DNA of 64,000 bases. Source: Cupriavidus plantarum (lineage in GTDB: Bacteria > Pseudomonadota > Gammaproteobacteria > Burkholderiales > Burkholderiaceae). The stretch lies in contig NZ_CAJPUX010000005.1 of the NCBI RefSeq assembly GCF_905397285.1, positions 310,001 through 374,000 on the forward strand. The letters are read 5' to 3'. Position 1 is the first letter of the stretch; each line of letters begins with the position of its first letter. The translations under genes and the position numbers were made by a program. This document shows positions 51,595 to 59,774 of the stretch, in pieces. Under the pieces are notes generated by a model, which worked only from the letters and a program-made list of their open reading frames with translations, was not told the origin of the DNA and made no database searches.

Positions 51595-52236
51595 ATGAAG
51601 ACCAAGACCACTCGCCGCCATGAAGGGGCCGATCTGCTGGATCCGGCAACGCTCGGCATGCGGCTGCGCACCGCCCGCAAGCAGCTCGGATGGACGCTGA
51701 TGCAGGTGGCGGAGCGCTCGAACGTTTCCATCACCACGATTTCGCGCGCCGAGCGCGGCCAACTGGCGCTCGGCTACGAGAACGTCGCGGCGCTGGCGCA
51801 TGCGTTACAGCTGGACATCGGCACGCTCTTCTCCGAGGCCTACGCCTCGCCGGCGCCTCAGGCCGGTCCCGTCGTGACGCGCGCCGGTGAAGGCGTTCGC
51901 TATCGCGGGGCCGCCTTCACGTACGAATTCCTGGCTACTTCCGCCCCCGGCAAACCCATCAACCCCGTGCTCGGCACCGTTCACGCACGTGCGGTGACTG
52001 GACCGAAGGATTTCGCCAGACATGCGGGCGTGGAGTTCGTGTACGTTCTCTCGGGAGAGATCGAAGTCCATTTCGAGCAGGGCGAGGTCGTGCGCCTGGC
52101 GCGTGGCGACTCGTTGTACTTCGACAGCCGCATCGGGCATGCGTACATCACGCTAAGCCGCCAACTGGCCAGGATCATCGGCGTCATCACGACGGAAAGC
52201 CCCCACATGGCGCTGGCGAAGCAAGGACCGGATTGA
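51595..52236 (+). CDS. XRE-cupin transcriptional regulator
   Basis: 213 residues. An N-terminal helix-turn-helix (LRTARKQLGWTLMQVAERSNVSITTISRAERGQ) is joined to a C-terminal cupin (VEFVYVLSGEIEVHFEQGEVVRLARGDSLYFDSRIGH). Such proteins sense amino acids, polyamines or their aldehydes and control adjacent dehydrogenases. GGGAGA precedes ATG 51595; the longer open frame is antisense to dadA. Likely regulates dadA and perhaps the aldehyde dehydrogenase beyond it. Confidence 0.9.
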   Translation: MKTKTTRRHEGADLLDPATLGMRLRTARKQLGWTLMQVAERSNVSITTISRAERGQLALGYENVAALAHALQLDIGTLFSEAYASPAPQAGPVVTRAGEGVRYRGAAFTYEFLATSAPGKPINPVLGTVHARAVTGPKDFARHAGVEFVYVLSGEIEVHFEQGEVVRLARGDSLYFDSRIGHAYITLSRQLARIIGVITTESPHMALAKQGPD

Positions 52237-52266
52237 CCTTCGCCGGTGCTGGCCGTCATCGGCTTG

Positions 52267-52533
52267 TCATCGCAGGCCGTGGAGGATATCGATGGCCGAT
52301 CGGCCGTAGAACAGCGCGGCCTGCTCCGCGGCCTCCTTGGTGAAGTAATCCTCGTCATCGTCCGAGGATTCTCCGAATAGCCTGTCGTCGCGCAGCGGCG
52401 AGAAGCAGATTGCCATCCGGTAGTTCCATTTGGGCCCGGGCAAATTCGTCCCGATGCCAGCTTCCGGCGACTCGAACGCGAAGGCATGGATGTACATGCC
52501 GCGATAGTCCCGGCAGAACCAGCTCATGATCAT
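52267..52533 (-). CDS. Small hypothetical protein
   Basis: 88 residues (MIMSWFCRDYRGMYIHAFAF...) with an acidic GESSDDDEDYFTKEAAEQA segment. No recognised domain. Only 4 bp from the next gene on the same strand, suggesting a two-gene unit. Confidence 0.55.
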   Translation of the reverse strand: MIMSWFCRDYRGMYIHAFAFESPEAGIGTNLPGPKWNYRMAICFSPLRDDRLFGESSDDDEDYFTKEAAEQAALFYGRSAIDILHGLR

Positions 52534-52537
52534 TGGC

Positions 52538-52807
52538 CTACTTCGCCTTTACGAAGGTGGACATGCCGTCGATTGCGGCGCGGGCCGATGACAGGGCCAG
52601 CGCGATGGCGTCATGCGGCGCGCCCGCGGCATGCTGGATCATCCCGGGCAGTTGCCTGCGCGAGCCCATGCCCTCGCTGACTTGCGTGATCGTCACGGTT
52701 GCGAGAAAGCGAAGCGGAATCGGGTCGCCTGCCGGGAGGGCGTCCGGTGCCTGACGCACCCGCGCCGATACCCGGAAGCCCTTGTAGATCGCGTTGTTCT
52801 GAGACAT
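52538..52807 (-). CDS. Small hypothetical protein
   Basis: 89 residues (MSQNNAIYKGFRVSARVRQAPD...). AGGAGACC precedes the start in the minus-strand direction. No recognised domain. First gene of a likely two-gene unit with the preceding entry. Confidence 0.6.
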   Translation of the reverse strand: MSQNNAIYKGFRVSARVRQAPDALPAGDPIPLRFLATVTITQVSEGMGSRRQLPGMIQHAAGAPHDAIALALSSARAAIDGMSTFVKAK

Positions 52808-52897
52808 GTTGGTCTCCTGTGGTGAGCGGGCATACGCGGTATGCCGACGGGTCCGAGCATGGTAGTGTTGCGGCTCTCGTACCCTGGAAGTTCCTCA

Positions 52898-53350
52898 ATG
52901 CAGATACTGGTCGACGCAGACGCCTGCCCCGTCGTCATCAAGGACATGTTGTACCGTGCCGCGCAGCGTGCGGAGGTGAACGTCACGCTCGTGGCGAATC
53001 AGTACCTGCGTACACCGCCGTCGCGGTTCATCAAGGCGTTGCAGGTACCGTCCGGCTTCGATGAGGCCGACAAGCGCATCGTCGACATGGCGGAGGCCGG
53101 AGATCTCGTGATTACCGCCGATATCCCGCTCGCCGCGGCGGCGCTCGAAAAAGGGGCACAGGTACTCGACCCGCGCGGTGTGTGGTTCAGCCGCGAAAAC
53201 ATTCAGGAGCGGTTGACCATGCGCGACGTTATGGATCAGCTCCGTGCCTCGGGCATCGATACCGGCGGTCCGCCGCCGTTCTCGCCCCAGGATGGCAAGG
53301 CATTCGCCGGTCAGCTGGACCGGTTCCTCGCCCAGCAGGCCAGGCGATAA
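52898..53350 (+). CDS. YaiI/YqxD family protein (DUF188, PIN-like)
   Basis: 150 residues. MQILVDADACPVVIKDMLYRAAQR and AEAGDLVITADIPLAAAALEKGAQVLDPRG are the conserved DUF188 blocks with the acidic residues of a NYN/PIN-like nuclease core. Full family length. The biochemical role of the family is not settled. ATG 52898 gives the standard start. Confidence 0.92.
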   Translation: MQILVDADACPVVIKDMLYRAAQRAEVNVTLVANQYLRTPPSRFIKALQVPSGFDEADKRIVDMAEAGDLVITADIPLAAAALEKGAQVLDPRGVWFSRENIQERLTMRDVMDQLRASGIDTGGPPPFSPQDGKAFAGQLDRFLAQQARR

Positions 53351-53375
53351 CGCATCGATCGCGGATAGCCGCCGA

Positions 53376-53666
53376 TCAAACGCCGGCCATCGACTCGCCC
53401 GGCACCCGTCCGCCGATGATGTCCAGCCCGCGCTGTACCGCCGCGCGCTTGGCCACGCCCAGGCTTTCCCAGTTCTGCTCCGGTAGCTTGAACACGCGGC
53501 CGTTCGCGCCCGACGGCGTTTCGCCCTCGCGGCAGATCACCACCGAGGCGCTATAGGTGCGATCCGGCTTGCGTTCGTTCCATTCACGTGCGGGTGCGTC
53601 GAACTTATACACCAGCGGATAAATGTCAAAGCCATTGGCGCGCGTTGCTGGATAGTTGTCCATCAT
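53376..53666 (-). CDS. Small hypothetical protein
   Basis: About 96 residues (MMDNYPATRANGFDIYPLVYKFDAPAREWNERKPDRTY...). A GTGGGGGAA stretch lies immediately upstream. No recognised domain; appears soluble. An in-frame start at 53696 would add 10 residues. Convergent with the DUF188 gene. Confidence 0.55.
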   Translation of the reverse strand: MMDNYPATRANGFDIYPLVYKFDAPAREWNERKPDRTYSASVVICREGETPSGANGRVFKLPEQNWESLGVAKRAAVQRGLDIIGGRVPGESMAGV

Positions 53667-53752
53667 TTCCCCCACTTTTTGTAGAACCTCGTCCACTGTA
53701 CGCCTGTTCTGTGACGCTGCTGAGGTTTATTTTCGACGGGAGTTGAAGCGTC

Positions 53753-54184
53753 TTATCGGCGCATCCGCACGAAATCCGCAAACGAGACGAGCTTGCGCTT
53801 CTCGTTGGAGAGGGTCTTTCGATCGGCTTTGGCGCGCGCGGGCTGTCCGCGCTCGAACTTTGCGGCCGCGCGGGCGTCCTCGCGCGCATGGGTCTGGTCG
53901 GACTTGAGCGCCGCCTTCTGGCGCTCCGCCTCGAGCCGCGCCGCCGCGCGTTCTTCGCGGGCGATATCCTGCGCCACGGACAGAATCTCGGCCTTGAGCA
54001 GATCGCGGCGCTGGCGCGCGGCCAGGCGGGCCGCCTGCAACTGTTCTTTTCGCTGGCGCAGCCAGTCCTTGCGGTTGACGGGCGCGGGCCTCGCCTCCTG
54101 CGGCACGCTCAGGCGCAACGCCCGGCTGGTCGCTACCTTTTCCGCCCGCAGTGTGCCTCGCGCTTTCTGCTTTGCATCGCTCAC
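53753..54184 (-). CDS. Hypothetical Ala/Arg/Lys-rich coiled-coil protein
   Basis: 143 residues. Nearly the whole chain from about residue 35 (NRKDWLRQRKEQLQAARLAARQRRDLL...) is charged helix with coiled-coil character, ending KLVSFADFVRMRR. Strongly basic; may bind nucleic acid, but no family is recognised. Confidence 0.6.
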   Translation of the reverse strand: MSDAKQKARGTLRAEKVATSRALRLSVPQEARPAPVNRKDWLRQRKEQLQAARLAARQRRDLLKAEILSVAQDIAREERAAARLEAERQKAALKSDQTHAREDARAAAKFERGQPARAKADRKTLSNEKRKLVSFADFVRMRR

Positions 54185-54305
54185 GCTGGATCACTCCCGA
54201 CCGCACTCCGGTGACGCGTTCCCATCACCGGCGAAAGTCCTCGAAACGGTAACCATACCATAGGACTTCCACGCGGACGGCCGGGTATTCCGGGCATGCC
54301 CGGGC

Positions 54306-54953
54306 TCAGCCAGCCGATGGCATGCTATCGACGGGCCGACAATCGACGGGCAGGCAATCCACAAAAGCGCCCCGCAGGGATTGCACCGCCTGCATGGCGG
54401 CTGACGGATCGGCCGAAATCAGCGCGGCCATCTGCGCCGCATGGCAGACGAGCCCATTCGCGCAACGCACCAGCGCCTCGAGCTGTTCATTCGCGGCCCC
54501 CTGCCCCAACCGCGCCATGGGGCGCATTCCGCCCTGCGTCAGCACGCCAATGGCACCCAGGCCCTGCAAGCGATAAGCGTCAAGATGCTCGACGATGTCC
54601 CGGCTACGCGGATCCTCGAGCTGCAGCAAGGCCTCGATCATATCCGCCAACGCCGGCGAATCGCCGGTCTCCACGTCCGCCGCATGAAACTGCCGCACCC
54701 ACCGCTCGTCCGCGGCCTCCAGCAGCCAGACGCACCGCATCAAACTTTCGAACTGCGGCCGAAACAATGCCATCGCGGCGTTGGGCATGCCGATGGTCAA
54801 TAACGCCACGGCACCGGCCGCATGCTCGACGGACATCAACGCACACTGATAAGCGGCCAGCGTGCGTGGGTGATCGGCAGGCACCGCCCCCTTCATACAA
54901 GCCACGGCCGCCCCATGCAACGCCGCCGAGCGCGAAAGAATTTCCATGGACAT
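54306..54953 (-). CDS. Hypothetical helical protein (DUF6988-like)
   Basis: 215 residues, mostly helical, with AAYQCALMSVEHAAGAVALLTIGMPNAAMALFRPQFESLMRCVWLL, a segment seen in soluble helical proteins annotated only by DUF. No catalytic motif is obvious. ATG 54953 is taken; ATG 54947 is close by. Function unknown. Confidence 0.6.
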   Translation of the reverse strand: MSMEILSRSAALHGAAVACMKGAVPADHPRTLAAYQCALMSVEHAAGAVALLTIGMPNAAMALFRPQFESLMRCVWLLEAADERWVRQFHAADVETGDSPALADMIEALLQLEDPRSRDIVEHLDAYRLQGLGAIGVLTQGGMRPMARLGQGAANEQLEALVRCANGLVCHAAQMAALISADPSAAMQAVQSLRGAFVDCLPVDCRPVDSMPSAG

Positions 54954-55072
54954 GCTAAGAGGCCTCGCGGAATAGAGGCCCGCATTCTATCGCTATCGGG
55001 GGGAATGCCCGCCGCACACAAACCCGCTTACCGCAACGAAGCTTTCACCGCACTGCCGCGCGACTGCGTCGC

Positions 55073-56523
55073 TCAGCCTTGCAAGCTTTTACTGCCATCG
55101 AGATTAAGCAGTTGATACTGCGCGGGAGATTCCTCCATGGCGTTCGTCGTTCGCAGGGCGGCAATGAGGGCGTCCATGTCCGTGTAGTCGAACTGTGAGC
55201 ACCATCGCGCCATCATCGCCAGGCAGCGAGCGAAAGCCTCCGGTTCATTGGACCGGGTCAGCTTGCGAACGCAGTCCACATACTGCGGATGAAAGAGCGT
55301 CGGCACGATGATGCGATGCAGTCCGACTCGCGACAGTTCGGCGTTCATCACGAGTCGAGACAACCTACCGTTGCCATCGTCGAACGGGTGAACTTCCGAC
55401 ACGAGAAACGCATAGAACACCGCGCGCGCGAAACCCTCGGGCACCGACAACGCGATCTTCGATCCCGCCTCGAGGGTGCCGCGCACGTGCGAAGGCCGCA
55501 CGAATGCGGTTGTGCCAGCGTAAATTCTGTTCAGTCTTGACGCGGCCCGGATTCGCCTCCGGCCTGCTCCCGAGCATCGCGGTATGCCATTGCTCCAAAC
55601 CGGGCAAGAAGTCTTCACCGGCGACAGGCGGACTGTTCCGAAACGGAGGCGTCAGCGCGAGACGAAACACCCCGAGGACGTCGTGTGAATCCTTCGGTCG
55701 CGAACTTTGTCCCTTCGACATAGTTCGAGAAGTAGGACTCGACAAAGCAGAAATTGTGGCGGGGAACACCAGATGGCACGCCCTCCTCGAAGCGCGGGAA
55801 GGGATGGATGCGCAGATGGGAGGCGAGCGCGTCGAATCGCATCATGCGCTCGGCGTCGACCGGCATTCCTTTGGCGATGAGAATGCCTTCCTGCGTTTTG
55901 AGCGTTCCCTGTTTATGCGTGCCGAGCAGGGCGGCGACAAGCTCGCGCAAAGATGCTGCCTCGCCCTGAAGCCCCAATGCAGATGCAATGATCGCCGCCT
56001 CGTCGCGAATCCTATTGAGCGCCTTTTCGCCGGAGGCGTTCAGGGTCATGACAAGATACCGCTCCACCGCGTCGGCGCCTGCCTTCCGGGCAAGCTTCAT
56101 CCCGAGGTTTTCCAGCAGGAAGCGTGTGTGCCCGGCGTAGTGAAGCCCTGTGTTGCTCATGGGTACATCACCCGCCAGCGGCCCGCATCCGGGTACGATT
56201 TCTACGGTCAGCCCCGGCAATCTGACCTTGCGGCGGCCCAGCGTGGGGTGGGAGACGTACACCATGCCGTCGATCGGGCGTCCGCTCATGGCGCTCGCAT
56301 GCGAGATCACCCCACCCGGGGCAATAACGCCAGCGACGCGCGCCCAATTCGCACTCACCCGTCGAGCGACATCGTCGGGGCCTCCCGCCGCTGCGACGTA
56401 GAGCCCCTTGAAGATCCGCTGCAATTGGCCATCTTTCGCGCGCCGCTCGATGTGTCTCCGCTGTGCGGGCGTGAGGGCCGCGGTAACAATGATGTCGTCC
56501 GTCGTTTCGCCGAGATGCTCCAT
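55073..56523 (-). pseudogene. Broken gene: AbiEi-like winged helix + Fic domain
   Basis: Read from 56523, residues 1 to about 270 give an AbiEi-type antitoxin-like region (ALTPAQRRHIERRAKDGQLQRIFKGLYV) and the start of a Fic protein (FVESYFSNYVEGTKF). The frame is then lost near 55705-55720; RPKDSHDVLGVFRL...FLPGLEQWHTAMLGSRPEANPG continues in a second frame. A second slip near 55530-55545 moves to a third frame, which holds TTAFVRPSHVRGTLEAG and the Fic core HPFDDGNGRLSRL. About 15 residues usual between the first two blocks are also missing. So at least two lesions separate the parts of one ancestral protein. Fic enzymes transfer AMP to target proteins. Confidence 0.8.
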
Positions 56524-56535
56524 GAGCCTTGCCGA

Positions 56536-56777
56536 TGTCGTTTACAGCGACATTCTAGTTCCGATTCTCCTTGCTTTGTCGTTTAGAGAAACATCTATGA
56601 GTCCTTTTGTCGTTTAGGCTCACAAAGATATTAATGAATCACTCAGACTAGTCTGACGTGCCCGCGCTGCGGGCCCATACTTCGCCGATGTCGTCTAGCG
56701 TCGCATCGGTGACGCCTGTAAGGGCGAAATGTCGTTTTCGCTAACAAGTAAAACGGAGTTTGTCGTTTTCCCTCACG
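56536..56777 (+). repeat. Six-copy 17-bp repeat array upstream of the broken AbiEi-Fic gene
   Basis: Copies start at 56536, 56577, 56608, 56689, 56730 and 56761, all in the same orientation. They share TGTCGTTT (TGTCGTCT in the fourth) followed by six variable bases and ACA, GCA or ACG. Start-to-start distances are 41, 31, 81, 41 and 31 bp, so a triplet pattern occurs twice. Between the triplets lies the palindrome CAGACTAGTCTG (56644-56655). The array begins 13 bp upstream of the start codon at 56523. I see no gene in 56524-56814. Confidence 0.85.
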
Positions 56778-56814
56778 AATGCCGCGCAGCGCCACTCCAT
56801 CGCACGGCCCTGCC

Positions 56815-57015
56815 TTATCCCGGCAGTTTCATCGACACCTTGGCCGGCGCGGGTTCCGGCTCGTTCAGCAGCTTGTCGATATCGCGGATGGTGAGATAAG
56901 CCTCGAGGACCGCCTTCTCCCGGGCGATATCCCGTCCGCCCACGACGCGTTTCCGCGCATCAGCCGAAAGGGATTCCTCTTGATGCAGATCGACGATATG
57001 TATTGCGTTGGCCAT
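56815..57015 (-). CDS. Small hypothetical protein
   Basis: 66 residues (MANAIHIVDLHQEESLSADARKRVVGG...), helical, soluble. GAGGAGAA lies 6 bp before ATG 57015, a strong site. No recognised domain. The longer open frame upstream is not supported. Confidence 0.6.
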   Translation of the reverse strand: MANAIHIVDLHQEESLSADARKRVVGGRDIAREKAVLEAYLTIRDIDKLLNEPEPAPAKVSMKLPG

Positions 57016-57125
57016 GATGGTTCTCCTCGGGTCGGTGTTGGAGGCGAGCATTGCTCGCTCATCCCATCGCATAGCGCGTGCCAACCCAAATAAGCCACGC
57101 ATATCGAACATATCGCCGATATCCG

Positions 57126-58100
57126 TCAGTGCGCGGCCAACACCGAGTCGTCGTGGTGTTGGTTCGCCGTAGACAGTGAGCCGCCAAGCATCAGGTCGAG
57201 GTTCTGCACCGCCGCGCCCGACGCGCCCTTGCCGAGGTTGTCGAACACCGCCGCCAGCACGACCTGCCCATGCTGGTCGTTGGCGAACACGCTGAGCCGC
57301 AGGTCGTTGGTGCCGTTGAGCGCCTGCGGGTCGAGCGTCGCCGCGCCCCCGTCCTGAAGCGGCGTCACGCTGACATGCTTCGAGCCCGCGTAATGCCGCG
57401 CCAGACAAGCCCGAAGCGTGCGGCCATCCGTACCTGGCGCGAGCAGCCGCAGGTCCAGCGGAATCGTCAGCACGATGCCCTGACGGTATGCGCCGATCGA
57501 CGGCAGGAAGATCGGCCGATGCGACAGTCCGGCGAGCTGCTGGATTTCCGGCGTGTGCTTGTGCGCAAGTTCGAGCCCATACATGTGATACGCCGGCGCG
57601 CTCGCGGCATCGGGGCCCTCGAACTGCTCTACGCCGGCCCGGCCGCTACCGGAGTAGCCCGACACCGCGTGGATGCTGATCGGGTGATGATCGGGAATCA
57701 GTCCCGCCTCGATCAGCGGACGGAGCAGCGCGATGGCGCCGGTCGGATAGCAGCCGGGATTCGTCACGCGATGCGCGTGCGCGATCCGCTCGGGCTGCCC
57801 GCGCGTCATCTCGGGAAAGCCATACGTCCACTCCGGATGCGTCCGATGCGCCGAGCTCGCATCGATCACGCGCACGGCCGGGTTCACGATCGCGGCCACC
57901 GATTCGCGCGCGGCCGCGTCGGGCAGGCACAGGATCGCGATGTCGCAGGCATTGATCGCCTCCGCGCGGCGGCGCGGGTCCTTGCGTTCGTCCGCCGGCA
58001 GTGTCAAGAGGGTCAGGTCGGTCCGGTCGCGCAACCGGTCGTGAATCTGCAAACCGGTGGTGCCTTGGTCGCCGTCGATGAAGACAATGGGAGAGCGCAT
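57126..58100 (-). CDS. argC: N-acetyl-gamma-glutamyl-phosphate reductase, short (type 2)
   Basis: 324 residues. IVFIDGDQGTTGLQIHDRL is the NAD(P)-binding start of the short ArgC type; SSAHRTHPEWTYGFPE and VTNPGCYPTGAIALLRPL with the catalytic Cys are conserved, as is VSGYSGSGRAGV. It reduces N-acetylglutamyl phosphate in arginine synthesis. ATG 58100 (MRSPI) has a GGAG about 12 bp upstream; ATG 58115 is an in-frame alternative. It is divergent from a LysR gene, unusual for biosynthetic argC, so it may be a second copy under separate control. Confidence 0.92.
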   Translation of the reverse strand: MRSPIVFIDGDQGTTGLQIHDRLRDRTDLTLLTLPADERKDPRRRAEAINACDIAILCLPDAAARESVAAIVNPAVRVIDASSAHRTHPEWTYGFPEMTRGQPERIAHAHRVTNPGCYPTGAIALLRPLIEAGLIPDHHPISIHAVSGYSGSGRAGVEQFEGPDAASAPAYHMYGLELAHKHTPEIQQLAGLSHRPIFLPSIGAYRQGIVLTIPLDLRLLAPGTDGRTLRACLARHYAGSKHVSVTPLQDGGAATLDPQALNGTNDLRLSVFANDQHGQVVLAAVFDNLGKGASGAAVQNLDLMLGGSLSTANQHHDDSVLAAH

Positions 58101-58201
58101 GCGTGAGGACTCCATGGAATGGGGAATGGGAGCACTGGGAGAACGAGCCCTCATCTTCCATCCGGAAGTAGAATAGGAAAAGTTGAATTTAATAACGCTA
58201 T

Positions 58202-58220
58202 CGTTCAGCGACGCTGAACG
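58202..58220. promoter_or_regulatory. LysR-type dyad before the LysR gene
   Basis: CGTTCAGCG-A-CGCTGAACG is a perfect 19-bp dyad containing T-N11-A, the LysR-family box. It lies 25 bp upstream of the LysR start codon and within the argC-lysR intergenic region. Confidence 0.65.
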
Positions 58221-58244
58221 TCGAGGATCCGCCGAGGAGATACG

Positions 58245-59129
58245 ATGCGAGAGATCAGCCTGGACCGCCTGCGCACGCTGGTCGCCATCGCCGACCGCGG
58301 CTCGTTCGCCGACGCCGCGCGCGCCCTGCACCTTGCGCCGCCCACGGTAAGCCTCCACATCAGCGAACTCGAGGCGCGCATCGGCGCCCCGCTGCTCTCA
58401 CGCAAGCGCGGACAGGTGCGACCCTCGGCCATTGGCGAAGTCCTCGTCGAGCGAGCGCGCCGCCTGCTGGCCGATGCCGAGCAGACGCTCGACGATATCC
58501 AGCGGCAGGTGCAAGGGCTGGAAGGTCGCGTGCGGCTCGGCGCGTCCACGGGCGTGATCGCGCATCTGCTGCCGCAGGCGCTGGAAGTCTTGCGCAAGGA
58601 CCATCCCGCCATCGACATCCAGATTGCAATTCTCACGTCGCAGGAAGCGCTGTCTCGTCTCGCCGACGGCACGCTCGACGTCGGACTCATCGCGCTCCCC
58701 CAGCCGCCCGTGGCCGGTCTCGTCATCAAGCCCTGGCGCCGCGACCCGGTGATGGCATTCGTGCCGGCCGACTGGAAATCCCCGGCACGGGTGACACCGG
58801 CTTGGCTCGCCGCGCAACCGCTGATCCTCAACGATGCGACGACGCGCCTCTCGCGCCTGACTTCCGAGTGGTTCGCGGCAGCCGGCCATCATCCGGCGCC
58901 GCGCATTCAGCTGAACTACAACGACGCGATCAAGAGCCTGGTGGCGGCCGGCTATGGCGCCGCGCTATTGCCGCACGAGGCCACGACGCCGCTACCGGAC
59001 AAGCGCGTGATCATGCGGCCGCTACGGCCCGCATTATGGCGCCGCCTGGGTGTCGCCCACCGCGCGGGATACGTCGAGCGTGCGACGCAGCATGTGCTCG
59101 ACGTGTTGTGGGAGTTGCGGCTGGCGTAG
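58245..59129 (+). CDS. LysR family transcriptional regulator
   Basis: 294 residues. The helix-turn-helix is DRLRTLVAIADRGSFADAARALHLAPPTVSLHISELEARIGAPLLSR, then the linker helix and a two-lobe effector domain starting GRVRLGASTGVIAHLLPQALEVL. GAGGAGA precedes the ATG. Divergent from argC. Sequence style of the IciA/ArgP-like or aromatic-acid groups; effector unknown. The 19-bp dyad just upstream is a likely own site. Confidence 0.92.
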   Translation: MREISLDRLRTLVAIADRGSFADAARALHLAPPTVSLHISELEARIGAPLLSRKRGQVRPSAIGEVLVERARRLLADAEQTLDDIQRQVQGLEGRVRLGASTGVIAHLLPQALEVLRKDHPAIDIQIAILTSQEALSRLADGTLDVGLIALPQPPVAGLVIKPWRRDPVMAFVPADWKSPARVTPAWLAAQPLILNDATTRLSRLTSEWFAAAGHHPAPRIQLNYNDAIKSLVAAGYGAALLPHEATTPLPDKRVIMRPLRPALWRRLGVAHRAGYVERATQHVLDVLWELRLA

Positions 59130-59133
59130 GACC

Positions 59134-59661
59134 CTATCGGAAGACCGGGAATCCCGCCCTCAGGTGATGCAGCAACTCGACGCTGAGGCGCCCTTGCATC
59201 CACAGATCGGCCGACACCGCGCCAGCAATCAGCCATGACGCCGCGACGATAAACCAGTCGCAACGCCCGCTGTTCCACCAGTTCAGCGAATGCCGCCCGG
59301 CGATCCACGGCACACCCAGCGGATTTGGCCAGTCCGCCAGCAGATGCATGAGCCCGCCGCAGGCAAATCCAAACAACGGCGCGGCCATCGCATGCGTCCC
59401 GAGCGCGTGATACGCGCCGATCAGCAGCGCGATCCATCCGATGCCCCAATGCGTCAGCGTCCGATGCGTAATCCACAACCGCCGCGACCGCGACCACCAG
59501 GCGACCTCCATCCAGTCCGGAGCGGTACTGCCGAACAACGCCGCGACGAATCCCAACGCGTTGGCCCAGTGCCACCCGGCCCCACCGTGCTTCGCGACCA
59601 CAGCCGCATAGATGACCGCCGCCGCCCAGCCGGTGGCATGGTGTGCTTTGCTCGAAGCCAT
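59134..59661 (-). CDS. YdjM-like membrane-bound metal-dependent hydrolase family protein
   Basis: 175 residues, several hydrophobic segments. MASSKAHHATGW, GSTAPDWMEVAWW, the THRTLTHWGIGW His-rich motif and GGLMHLLADWPNPLG are the YdjM/LexA-regulated inner-membrane hydrolase blocks. The enzymatic activity of this family is not established. Convergent with the LysR gene. Confidence 0.82.
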   Translation of the reverse strand: MASSKAHHATGWAAAVIYAAVVAKHGGAGWHWANALGFVAALFGSTAPDWMEVAWWSRSRRLWITHRTLTHWGIGWIALLIGAYHALGTHAMAAPLFGFACGGLMHLLADWPNPLGVPWIAGRHSLNWWNSGRCDWFIVAASWLIAGAVSADLWMQGRLSVELLHHLRAGFPVFR

Positions 59662-59774
59662 TTGATGAACCGCGCGCGTCCGCTAGGAATGGAAGGAGCG
59701 CGATGGTGGCAGAGGTTAAGCGTAAAAGCCATCGCCGTTACGCTGAATTACCTCTTGGCGACCGAGTCATCGCC

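Noticed and set aside
53700..54300. KfrA- or Tol-like identity for the coiled-coil protein at 53753
   Set aside because: Helical, Ala/Lys/Arg-rich composition alone produces such resemblance; no DNA-binding N-terminal domain is visible.
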